From Gracilaria vermiculophylla (taxonomy: Eukaryota > Rhodophyta > Florideophyceae > Gracilariales > Gracilariaceae), in the NCBI GenBank assembly GCA_019155205.2, contig JAHNZQ020000172.1, positions 2,807,286-2,821,202 on the forward strand: a stretch of DNA of 13,917 bases, in the 5' to 3' direction. The notes under the pieces are model-generated. The model made no database searches. It was not told the origin of the DNA and saw only the letters and a list, made by a program, of their open reading frames with translations. A program made the translations under genes and the position numbers. This document shows positions 1 through 7,063 of this stretch, one piece after another (position 1 is the stretch's first letter; each line of letters opens with the position of its first letter).

Positions 1-831
1 CACTTGACGCGCGTTCGCGTCCAGGTCTGTAGATGCGGACACAATACCTACAGGGGCAGCGTCAAGAAACGTCACCTTCCGCAAGCGTGGGTAGATTGAA
101 CGTACATATCGATCCACAAAGGAAGTGCCCAGTATGCATTGTGCGGCCATGTTGATCGCCACGAGGAACCACACTTTCATCTCTAAGGAGCCCAACCGGA
201 GGTACAAGGGGATTGCGCCGAGGATGTTCAATGCTCGACGCGACGCATTGCGCACCGTAGGGAGCTTTCCAGTCCTCAAGGAGCCGAGAGCAGACCGCGG
301 GAGCACGTCGGCGTGCACCAGATTGGGGCCAGCTCCGGTATCGAAGATAGCGCGCACCGTGGTGGAAGTGAGCGGGCAACATCCTATAGAGGCGAATATC
401 TTGTAATTCTCACGGTGGAGCGTGCAAACAGATTCCTCTAAGGTGTCGAATGGGTCCAACGGGAATGGGGGGCCCGCCGATTCTGCGTCGACAGAGCAGA
501 CGGCTCCTCCCCCTTTCCGAAACGTGACCTCTGTGGAACTGAGGCTCAATGTTAAAGAGCCACACGGAGCCTCTAAGCGTGGCTCTGAAGTTTTTTTCTG
601 GTTGGAGAGGGGCTGTTTTCCAGGCGGGGACGGCTTCTGCGGTTGTGCATCGCGATGCGACGTGCTTCCCGGAGGTGCAACTGGCTGGGACACCGGTACC
701 GGCGTTGCGGGTGCCAGTGACAGTGAGACAGGCTGCACTTTCGGTGGAGCATGGTAACCGTAGTTTTCCTTGACGGGAGCGGCTGCCGCTATACGCGGTT
801 TGATAACTTCCGCTCTCCGTTGGGGTGTCCT
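1..831 (-). pseudogene. pol: Proline-rich linker and aspartic protease of the gypsy-like element, partial
   Basis: This minus-strand frame is open from 831 (after a TGA at 832-834) to base 1 and continues beyond the window. Its first part is rich in proline, serine and valine and looks like an unstructured Gag-to-protease linker. It is followed by the catalytic signature FDTGAGPNLV (DTG at 334-342), the active-site loop of retropepsin-like aspartic proteases that cleave the polyprotein. The flanks fit a retropepsin fold: a hydrophobic strand (TVRAI) before the loop and an ILG motif about 75 residues after it. It lies in a different frame from the Gag frame of 410-1537, and the two overlap between 412 and 831. 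The switch could be programmed frameshifting or an indel. The protease assignment is strong; the functional state is unknown. Confidence 0.78.
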
Positions 832-1537
832 TCAGATCCTGGAGGTTTTTATCTCTTTCCTGCAGGATGGCGGCCCTAATTGCCGGGGTGAGAGTCGTAC
901 AGTGTACGGGCTCTCGTGACAAGCAAATCCTGCAAGGCGGTGGGTAGCCTCGAGGGTTCGCAAATCGGACGTTTCTGAAAGATCCTATCGAGGCGTACGA
1001 AGTGGGAGACGAGGGTGTCCTCGTCCTACACAGTGCTCCCTGAGAGGAGGCGTATTTAAGGGCAAAGGCCTCTTGCTCTCCTACGAGCGTGACCTCGTCG
1101 ACTTCTTCTGTGGTGCTGGAGTCCAACGTCAGGGCATATGTACGACAGGTCCTTGAGGCCACCGGTTTGTCCGAACGTGGAGCATGACTGCGGCGAGCGG
1201 CACGATTGGTATCTCCATAGGATTCCGCGAAACGTACTAACTCCGTATGGGTGGTCTTTGGGTGCGTTTTCAAATGATTACGCACCCTCGCGCGTATCGA
1301 GGGAAGCAGTCCCTCGACAAACAGCGACTTCAACCGCCGTTCGGAGTACACATTCGCACACCGCAGGGCCTTCGTCCAAAGCTTCTGTGAGAACTCCGTC
1401 TCGGTCATTCCGGTATTCTGCCTGTAGGAGGTGACCTCAGCGTCAGCATCGGCTATCACCTCGTCCGTGGCGTACCTTTTAAGGAGGAAATCGACTACTT
1501 CCGGGTATGTCGTCAAGATCTCCGTTCCAGGATCATC
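410..1537 (-). pseudogene. gag: Gag capsid-like region and zinc-knuckle-like motif, gypsy-like element
   Basis: Continues the Gag frame of the 1538-2205 segment after an in-frame TAG at 1538-1540. The first ~120 residues are a helical Gag core, with blocks YPEVVDFLLKRYAT, TETEFSQKLWTKALR and SLFVEGLLPSIRARV; it would assemble the particle. Further on comes a cysteine/histidine cluster, CRICLSREPVHC (899-934), which resembles a degenerate nucleic-acid-binding knuckle but lacks the canonical CX2CX4HX4C spacing. After about position 830 the residues in this frame look random (serine, arginine and cysteine rich), while the alternative protease frame looks coding. The true protein therefore probably leaves this frame near 780-835. 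Well supported as retroelement Gag, less so for exact ends. Confidence 0.72.
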
Positions 1538-2205
1538 CTAAATGGTGCTCTCCCCTGTGAGGCGTGGCTGCACCGGCGAGTGCGCTTGCCCTGTGACGTA
1601 GAACGGAAAGCACCATACGGCGGCACCTTCATGAACACCATTTGTGTCACATGCCGAACGGAAGCGCGTGAGAAAATTAAACACCGAGATGGGGTCTTCG
1701 CCTGAAACGGAGTGCTTCTTCATTTGAATATCCATACGGCGCTGCATCTTCTTAAGTCGATTAGCGACCGACGCGTCGTAAAGTGTGAAGCGATCAATCA
1801 ACCTGTAGGTGTCATAATCCACCACTTTGGCGAGGAGCTCGTTAAGCGGGACGACCTTCCTGACCCTTCTGCTCTTCTCCTTGGAAGGTGTACTGTCCTC
1901 CGAGCTGGAGCTGTTTACGGACTCAGAGTCTGTACTCCCCTCCGAATCGGTGTCTCGCTCGCGTCTTTTCTCCCTTCATTTCTTTCTTCTTCTTTCCTTG
2001 AGGTGGTCTGGGATGCTGACGATACCCCCGGTATTGCAATCCACCCGAGGAGTATCCTGTCCTTCTCTCCTTAGGTGGACTTCGTCGCGACCGGTATCCC
2101 ACCCTCCTCCGCGTGGCGTCAGGTCCAGACGGTGCATAGCAAGATTCCTGAGGTGGTCCCGTTTCCCTGCGGCAGTATTCTTTCCTCCTTTGGCGTAGGG
2201 GGGGG
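1538..2205 (-). pseudogene. gag: Gag middle region, gypsy-like element, broken by TGA (1976-1978) and TAG (1538-1540)
   Basis: In this minus-strand frame the coding-like sequence reads on from the poly-C tract at 2198-2205. An in-frame TGA interrupts it at 1976-1978, inside a basic/acidic stretch (KERRRKK then REKRRERD). It then continues to a TAG at 1538-1540. The second half carries VPLNELLAKVVDYDTYRL and a helical segment ending in WCFPFYVTG, typical of the N-terminal capsid-like part of this Gag type. The same frame resumes without a shift beyond the TAG, so both stops look like point mutations in one original frame. No start codon is claimed, because this is an internal segment of a longer protein. 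Confidence 0.68.
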
Positions 2206-2826
2206 CGATATCCTTTCCTTCTCTGCCCGGGTCACCTTCGGTGTTGATAGAGGGAACCTCTCCTGTACGGAGGAATAACTTTGAAACGCCGCTGCGAGGA
2301 GCAGCTGCGCGGTTTGGGAGCGAACCTCCGCATGGATAACATCTGAGATCACCTCAAGGAAGGGGTCCGAATCCAGCAACGCATCCACGGCACGGTGAGT
2401 GCTCTCCGTTGCGATTTCCTCCACAAGGGCGTGGCGGCGCGCTCCAAAGTGGGCTTGAACACCTGCAGGAATTTTTTCGACCAGCTCTTGTGAGAGCCAA
2501 TCCGTAAGGCGTGGAGCCGGGGACTCCAAGAGGGTGTTAGCCTCCGGGTGTTCCCGTCCCTGCAACTCCTGAGGCGGCAGCTGCGATGCCGTGTGCGGTT
2601 CTTCAACCTCCACGTCGGCGTTCTCCAGAGGTGCTGCGGGTGAGTCCGCGTGCCTCTGGTCATGCATTCTCCTAAGGCGATTCCTGAAACGCTCCACTGA
2701 GGAGCCAGGATTTCGAAGTAGACTGTCAGGGTCCTCCAGTGTGGCGGCCATCTCCTGGGGAGCGCTGCGCGTGCTGCGCCCACCGAAGGAGTCGGTTGCT
2801 TGAGGATCCTGTAGTAGGGTTTCCAT
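2119..2826 (-). pseudogene. gag: Gag N-terminal region, gypsy-like element
   Basis: The ATG at 2826-2824 gives METLLQDPQATDSF; upstream in-frame codons run only a short way to a TGA. The protein is acidic and proline/glutamine rich for about 110 residues. An alpha-helical segment follows (LTDWLSQELVEKIPAGVQAHF, then an alanine-rich helix with ISDVIHAEV), which suits an oligomerising Gag N-terminus. The open frame formally ends at 2119-2121. From the run of eight C (2198-2205 on the plus strand as G) the neighbouring frame becomes the coding-like one, so the tail after this tract is probably a frameshift artefact. I do not recognise a named domain; the assignment rests on position just ahead of the Gag core in the same orientation. 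Confidence 0.6.
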
Positions 2827-3430
2827 TGGGGATTCTGAGTGGTCCAAAGAGGTATAGTTCGGGGGTGATTTGCTTCCACTTCCGAATCACCTTAAGGAAG
2901 AATTCCACTATTGGGGGTTGGTCCTTGCAAACTAGAAACACGGTTCTGCTGCGACTTGTGTGAATCCTTTAGGAACTGTGACCTTCTAAGTCGGGAGACC
3001 AGTTGTGGTACTGTCAGCCTTCCTCTCGAGGTAGTAAAGCACAACGTCCGTTAGGAGTTTTTGTTGACTCCAAAGGCGCGTATTCCTAAAGATGGTCTCC
3101 GGTATCCGCTGTCGCGAGCCAGGGGAATTCTGAAAGGGGATCCGCAAACACCAAGTAGATGGGGAGGTTCACTGTGCGGACAATGCTCCTACAGGCGCTG
3201 CTATGATGCGACCTGGGGATCGGCAGCTTAGAAACCTGCGTGAAGAGACAAGGAACTCCAACCGGAAAAAATGATGAAGACTCAAGGGTGCTTGTCTTTA
3301 CTTCCCCGGAGGTGGAGCTCACCCAGCAGATTACGTATCAAGCCGGGAGCCCGCCTCGGCAGGTCTGGCTACTGTACTAATTACCTTCCGAAATTAACTA
3401 AAATAAATAATAATTCTACCGTTCCTCATG
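2827..3430 (-). other. Presumed leader/LTR side of the gypsy-like element; short coding-like frames, no assigned gene
   Basis: No complete gene is visible in this stretch. On the minus strand, one frame is open from about 3340 to 3086 and includes PIYLVFADPLSEFPW. Another is open over roughly 3120-3000, with LLTDVVLYYLERKADS, up to a TAG. A third covers 2941-2830. The pieces lie in two or three frames with stops between them, so they could be a decayed protein ahead of Gag or chance openings in an LTR or leader. I see no recognisable primer-binding site or TG...CA LTR ends. Confidence 0.3.
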
Positions 3431-3437
3431 GGTACTG

Positions 3438-3670
3438 TAGCGCACGCGGGCGAGATTATGCACCACGTGCCCCAGCTAATAAAATACGAGCCCTCCTTAG
3501 CAATATTATACTTTAAGGCCGAACCACCCTATTTTCGTAGGAGCCACTGTATTACATAGCGCACGCGGGCGGAAATATGCCCCACGTGGCCCAGATATTA
3601 AAATACGAGCCCTCCTTTGGATTGTTATACCATAAGGCCACACCACTGTTTTTCCCTTAGGAGCCACTGT
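3438..3670 (+). repeat. Imperfect tandem duplication, two units of about 119-120 bp
   Basis: Unit 1 is about 3438-3556 and unit 2 about 3557-3670. Both begin TAGCGCACGCGGGCG, share AAAATACGAGCCCTCCTT in the middle, and end in TAGGAGCCACTGTA. By eye they are roughly 80% identical. The pair sits directly upstream of the piggyBac transposase, and the end of unit 2 is in the same open frame as the transposase. It may be a subterminal repeat or promoter duplication of that transposon, or duplicated N-terminal coding sequence. Which of these applies cannot be settled here. Confidence 0.75.
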
Positions 3671-3690
3671 ACACCAGTGTTATTATTTTA

Positions 3691-4998
3691 ATGACTCGTA
3701 TTGAGTTTTCGAACAGACGTAATCTTTGGAGTATTGAGCCTTTTTCTAAGTTCATTCCACAACCTAAGATTGGGCTCGGTATGTCTCGCAACAGATTTCA
3801 ATCGCTTAGAAGTCGCATATCATTATGTGGAAAGGGTGTGACTGAAGAGCAAGGAATCAAGTGATGGTCGTTTGTAGCCGATTTTGTGAAAGCGGTCAAT
3901 AATCATCGCCGTTCTTTTGTCACACAATCACATGCTTTATCTGTTGACGATGGAATGTCACGGTGGTATGGACTAGGAGGTCATTGGATTGATAAGGGGC
4001 TTCCATATTATACCGCTTTGGAAAGAAAGCCCGAAAATGGTCTTGAAATGAAAGCTGTCTGTTGTGGACGAAGTGGTATAATGCTGAATATCGAACTCAA
4101 TATGGGTGCTAATATTCTGGAACAGATTTTAGATTTCGATAATGCTCATGGAACGGCTATTCTACTCCTTTCAGTACAACCGTGGTTGGGATCAGATCGT
4201 TTGGTATGCGCTGGTTCTTTTTTTGCCTCCCTCAACACCGCTAAAGCGCTCATAGAAAAAGGGTTGAAATTTACTGGAGTAACCAAAATTACATCTCGGG
4301 AGTTTCATATGAGACACTTATCTAAAATCACTTTAAAAAACAGACGCGACTTTATATCTACGATTTCAAAAGGAAGCGTACCTAATAGTGACATGATGGC
4401 CGTAATGTGAATGGAGCGAGATAAAAAGTACTTTATTTCAACCTTGGGCACAGTTATTCCTGGTACTTTTATTGTTAGGGAGAGATGGAGACGGGAGGGA
4501 ACTGTTTCTAAGAAAGTGGAATTTGAGGTTGCAATTTCTGAGATTTGTGAAGAATATTACAAAAATTGTTCAATGATCGATAGCCATAACAGATGCCGAC
4601 AGGATGATTTAAACTTGGAAAAGAAAATAGAAGTGAAAGAGTGGTCATTTCTAGTTAACTGCTCTCTTTTAGCAATTTGCAATATGGATGCATGGAAACT
4701 GTATAAGGCTGCAAATGGAAACAGGAGCGTTAAAAGTCCACATCACTTTTATTGTGAGCTGGCTGATGAATTAACAGACAATACTTGGAACACAACTGGT
4801 TTAATGAAAAGAAATGAACTAGAAAATGAAAATAATATTGAACAACCAATGTTGGCTCGCACTGGCTTGCATTTAATGCAAACCAACAGAAGAAGGAAAA
4901 CAAAAAAAGAAATGATCACGAAAGCTTTATATCAAGGACGATGCAAGTATTGCAGAGGTAATACGAAATCGAAGTTTTTGTGTTCTAGATGCTATTAA
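3691..4998 (+). pseudogene. piggyBac-family (DDE_Tnp_1_7 type) transposase, two in-frame stops and a lost catalytic Asp
   Basis: One frame runs from before the ATG at 3691 (MTRIEFSNRRNLW) to TAA at 4996-4998, about 436 codons. TGA codons interrupt it at 3862-3864 and 4408-4410 with no frameshift. Family marks in order are MSRNRFQSLRSR (3781), the first catalytic Asp in LSVDDGMSRWYGLGGHWI (Asp at 3946-3948), the second catalytic block VCAGSFFAS, the third Asp in MIDSHNRCRQDD (4579-4581), and a C-terminal CX2CX9CX2C zinc-binding motif (CKYC to CSRC). An active piggyBac transposase cuts and pastes DNA at TTAA sites using three aspartates. Here the second block reads AGS where the family has ADS or CDN, so glycine (4213-4215) replaces the catalytic residue. 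The N-terminus may be incomplete compared with usual 500-600 residue members. I found no convincing terminal inverted repeats. Confidence 0.88.
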
Positions 4999-5312
4999 AG
5001 GAATGAAAAAGAAGTGTTTTTATGTCAAACTGCTACGAACAGAGACTGTTTCATGAAACACATTGAGTAGTGTCACGGTATAGAGAAGCACAGTATCTGA
5101 AGGAAATGTCAACAAATTTGACATCATTTCTTTTTTTAAGTAAACTTCAACATTTCAATGCAATTATTGAGCAAAAGGTCTTTTACCTTAAGCCCCCTAC
5201 CAACTCAATCCGCGTTTTTTTGACGTGCTAGATTATTGAAACTTTTTTACGAAACTGCACCTTTAACAGATGTCACGTTATTCTGGGTGCTGTTCAAGTG
5301 AGTATTGAAAAC

Positions 5313-5340
5313 GTTCTAAGAGTTTAAATACTTTTAGAAC
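5313..5340. repeat. Inverted repeat, 10-bp arms with one mismatch
   Basis: GTTCTAAGAG (5313-5322) faces CTTTTAGAAC (5331-5340), which would form a hairpin with an 8-base AT-rich loop. It lies in non-coding DNA downstream of the transposase. There is no T-run typical of a terminator directly after it, and no function is assigned. Confidence 0.5.
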
Positions 5341-5425
5341 TAGTCGAGCTCTCAAAGGAGTTTTTGAGTTTTTAGAAACTCAGCGAGGTTCGCACTCAAG
5401 ATTAGTTGCTCTCATGTAGTCTGAT

Positions 5426-5461
5426 GACCAATGAGCTGATGTGGTAGCTCATGACGTGGTC
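5426..5461. repeat. Inverted repeat with perfect 7-bp inner stem and outer GACCA/TGGTC arms
   Basis: ATGAGCT (5431-5437) pairs perfectly with AGCTCAT (5446-5452) over an 8-base loop. Outside it GACCA (5426-5430) can pair with TGGTC (5457-5461) across a small asymmetric bulge. The role is unknown. Confidence 0.5.
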
Positions 5462-5583
5462 TAAAACTATTTATTGTTCACAGGCAATCCTGGATAAGAG
5501 GTTTTTAAATTTAAAATTTCCGAAATACTGGTGTAAGGGTCAAAATCCAATTTTATATTTTTAATTTTGCGTGATGGTTCGCT

Positions 5584-5620
5584 GACCTCATATGAGGTCC
5601 GTTTGACCTCATATGAGGTC
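5584..5620. repeat. Two identical 16-bp perfect palindromes, 21-bp period
   Basis: GACCTCATATGAGGTC occurs at 5584-5599 and again at 5605-5620, separated by CGTTT. Each copy is its own exact reverse complement. The 21-bp period places both on the same face of B-form DNA, as expected of a cooperative dimeric protein-binding site. Alternatively each could extrude as a short hairpin. The surrounding sequence is non-coding. Confidence 0.85.
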
Positions 5621-5872
5621 CGCGCACCGGTCGAATAGATACTAGAGTGTGGATAGAGTGCACAGTGCGCATATGTGAAAGGACAGGATGGCAGAATCTT
5701 TTTCTCATATATTTCTTATTTATGGGTGTTCACACCGCAGTCTTTTCCTGTATAGTTGTAATTGCATCAGCTACTAATAGCATTAAAATAGGCAAAATCA
5801 AAACGCATAAACCTTAACTTACAAAGGTTGCTAAGCTCAAGCACCACTGGCAACGTATATACAGCAGCACTG
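5621..5872. other. Non-coding stretch, nothing assigned
   Basis: No supported ORF, RNA gene or repeat beyond the flanking palindromes and tandem repeat. If 6121 marks a real primer-binding site, part of this stretch could belong to the LTR upstream of it, but no partner LTR is present to test that. Confidence 0.4.
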
Positions 5873-5938
5873 ACACTGGCAGCTCCACACGGAGAAGCAC
5901 CAACACTGGCAGCTCCACACGGAGAAGCACCAACACTA
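5873..5938 (+). repeat. 30-bp tandem repeat, 2.2 copies
   Basis: The unit, beginning ACACTGGCAGCTCCACACGG and ending AGAAGCACCA, occurs at 5873-5902 and exactly again at 5903-5932. A 6-base partial third copy (ACACTA) follows to 5938. The length is a multiple of three, and one plus-strand frame through it is open (repeating LAAPHGEAPT). Other frames are open too, so coding is not established. Confidence 0.85.
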
Positions 5939-6120
5939 GTAACTCATGACGCCCGGCACCGACACTATCAGGATGGAGATAAAACAGACACAGCTCTAGA
6001 CGGATAAGCCAAGACCACGACCGCAAAGCAACCTTCTCGGGAGCCTATTGTGCTCATTATCCTCGCTTGTAGAGTTCGCTCTGGGAATATTTAACTATGC
6101 AAAACCACGACCATTTCACA

Positions 6121-6134
6121 GTTATGGGCCCAGC
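6121..6134 (+). other. Candidate second primer-binding site (initiator-Met tRNA complement)
   Basis: GTTATGGGCCCAGC is identical to the primer-binding motif next to the 5' LTR at 7050-7063 and is complementary to the anticodon-arm region of eukaryotic initiator tRNA-Met. It is preceded by ACA, a normal LTR ending. It also forms part of an inverted repeat, TATGGGC/GCCCATA. Without a matching LTR in the window this remains a hypothesis. Confidence 0.45.
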
Positions 6135-6483
6135 CCATAGCTCAACTCCAAGCAGATTGTATGAGCCACCAATGCTCAAAGCAACCAGCGACCAGCTCCA
6201 ATGGTGCAAGCACATCTGCACTTGGGCTCGATTTTCCCGCAGACTTGCATGTGGTGGCGATCCCAAATCCGTCAGCGCCAGCAATGCTCTTGGACTCACT
6301 ATCTACTAGTCATTCGACAAATCGTTCTCAGGAAAGATCGACAGCGCCACGGATGCCGGGCTGTTCGTTTTGGAACCAGATGAGAACCAAGAAACTGATC
6401 CCATGGAAACGTTAGAGAAAATTATTGAACTCATCGCCAAGGACTCCGTCACAGAAACTGTACGCAGACTAGTTTCAATGCTC
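6124..6483 (+). pseudogene. Gag-like or unknown coding fragment, interrupted by the copia 5' LTR
   Basis: A frame beginning MGPAHSSTPSRLYEPP at 6124 (open from 6097) reads through an in-frame TAG at 6307-6309. It continues as FDKSFSGKIDSATDAGLFVLE and an acidic helical stretch with IIELIAKDSV, up to the LTR boundary at 6484. The composition looks coding: charged, helical, with few rare residues. A segment with QLQWCKHICTWAR resembles the W-containing first helix of retroelement Gag proteins, and the possible PBS at 6121 fits a Gag with a very short leader. I do not recognise the family with certainty. A host-gene exon split by the retrotransposon is the alternative. Confidence 0.4.
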
Positions 6484-7048
6484 TTTTGGATTACGTGCCT
6501 GTGCTGTCACTGACTACCAAATGTTCCAGGGGACCCTGGGCTGTGTTGGAAGTTGACTCTGTGTAGTATCGCGTGTGCAGGTGTGCTACTCGGCACGTTG
6601 TTCACTACCATATCGTTTCCAGGTGTACACATTGCAAACTCAGCTTAATGTACACCAGATATGGTTTGGTTTAATGTGCCTGGTCATGGTAAATATACAC
6701 ACACATTGCTGTATGGACTCGAGTGGTGGCGAAACACAGAGAGTGTAAGGTGTTTGAGTGAATTTGTGCACTGTCATGGTCTCGTGAGTGTACGGAACTG
6801 TCGTGCCTTGTTGTGACTTGCTGTTGTAAGCATTATTGAATTGCGGCTAGTAAATTTATGTCATGCTACAGTATGATTGGTAGTATTGAGTGTCTCGCCT
6901 TTGTAGTGTAATTTCTGATGCAACCGAGTCGGTGCGACTGAACCACTATATAAGTCGTGATGGAGGCACCTCCAAGTAAATCCAAGCCAGAACTGGCGAT
7001 CATTCTTAACATCCCTCTAACCTTCCCTTGCCACTCTGACCTCCAATA
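6484..7048 (+). repeat. 5' LTR of the copia element (565 bp)
   Basis: The start is aligned with the TGTTGG of the other two copies but reads TTTTGG here, so the terminal TG has mutated. The end is CCAATA, an imperfect inverted complement of TGTTGG, and it directly abuts the primer-binding site. It carries a TATATAA box at 6947-6953 and the paired GTGTACAC/TGTACACC motif (6623-6656). It should contain the promoter of the genomic RNA. Confidence 0.9.
6947..6953 (+). promoter_or_regulatory. TATA box of the 5' LTR promoter
   Basis: TATATAA lies 464 bp into the LTR and about 95 bp before its end. The identical box and context occur in the solo LTR. An AGTCG/CGACT inverted repeat lies about 10-25 bp upstream in both copies. 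Transcription would be expected to start about 25-35 bp downstream, making U3 long and R plus U5 short. Confidence 0.65.
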
Positions 7049-7063
7049 GGTTATGGGCCCAGC
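7049..7063 (+). other. Primer-binding site, internal fragment of initiator tRNA-Met
   Basis: GGTTATGGGCCCAGC starts immediately after the LTR end. It is complementary to the GCTGGGCCCATAACC anticodon-arm region of eukaryotic initiator tRNA-Met rather than to the tRNA 3' end. This is the half-tRNA primer type known from Drosophila copia and its relatives, where a cleaved initiator tRNA primes minus-strand synthesis. Confidence 0.88.

Larger units (their letters stand above)
1..2826 (-). mobile_element. Ty3/gypsy-like retrotransposon, 5' half (gag to protease), decayed
   Basis: Read on the minus strand, the order is Gag (from 2826), a zinc-knuckle-like motif (899-934), then a retroviral-type aspartic protease (DTGAGPN at 334-342). 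This is the gag-to-pol order of an LTR retrotransposon. Reverse transcriptase, RNase H and integrase would lie to the left, outside the window. I recognise the Gag style (SLFVEGLLP, then a long proline-rich linker into DTGAGPN) from oomycete gypsy elements, which is recollection rather than a search result. Neither LTR is identified, so the true right boundary is unknown and may lie beyond 2826. At least one frameshift and two in-frame stops mark it as non-functional. Confidence 0.75.
4999..5583. other. AT-rich non-coding stretch downstream of the transposase
   Basis: No credible ORF on either strand. It presumably contains the 3' non-coding end of the piggyBac element; TTAA occurs here (for example near 5188), but no terminal repeat could be matched to the left side. 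Two stem-loops are described separately. Confidence 0.5.

Noticed and set aside
422..773. Plus-strand open frames at the left side (and 1138-1434, 1712-2278)
   Set aside because: They lie antisense to the gypsy Gag/protease frames, have no recognisable motif and odd composition; they are shadows of the minus-strand coding sequence.
5313..5461. The two stem-loops as transcription terminators or structured RNA
   Set aside because: No following T-run and no conserved RNA family features; eukaryotic context makes intrinsic terminators unlikely. Kept only as inverted repeats.
5814..6299. Minus-strand open frames with repeated LVLLRVELPV
   Set aside because: The repetition is only the 30-bp tandem repeat read backwards; no start context, domain or conserved neighbour supports a gene.
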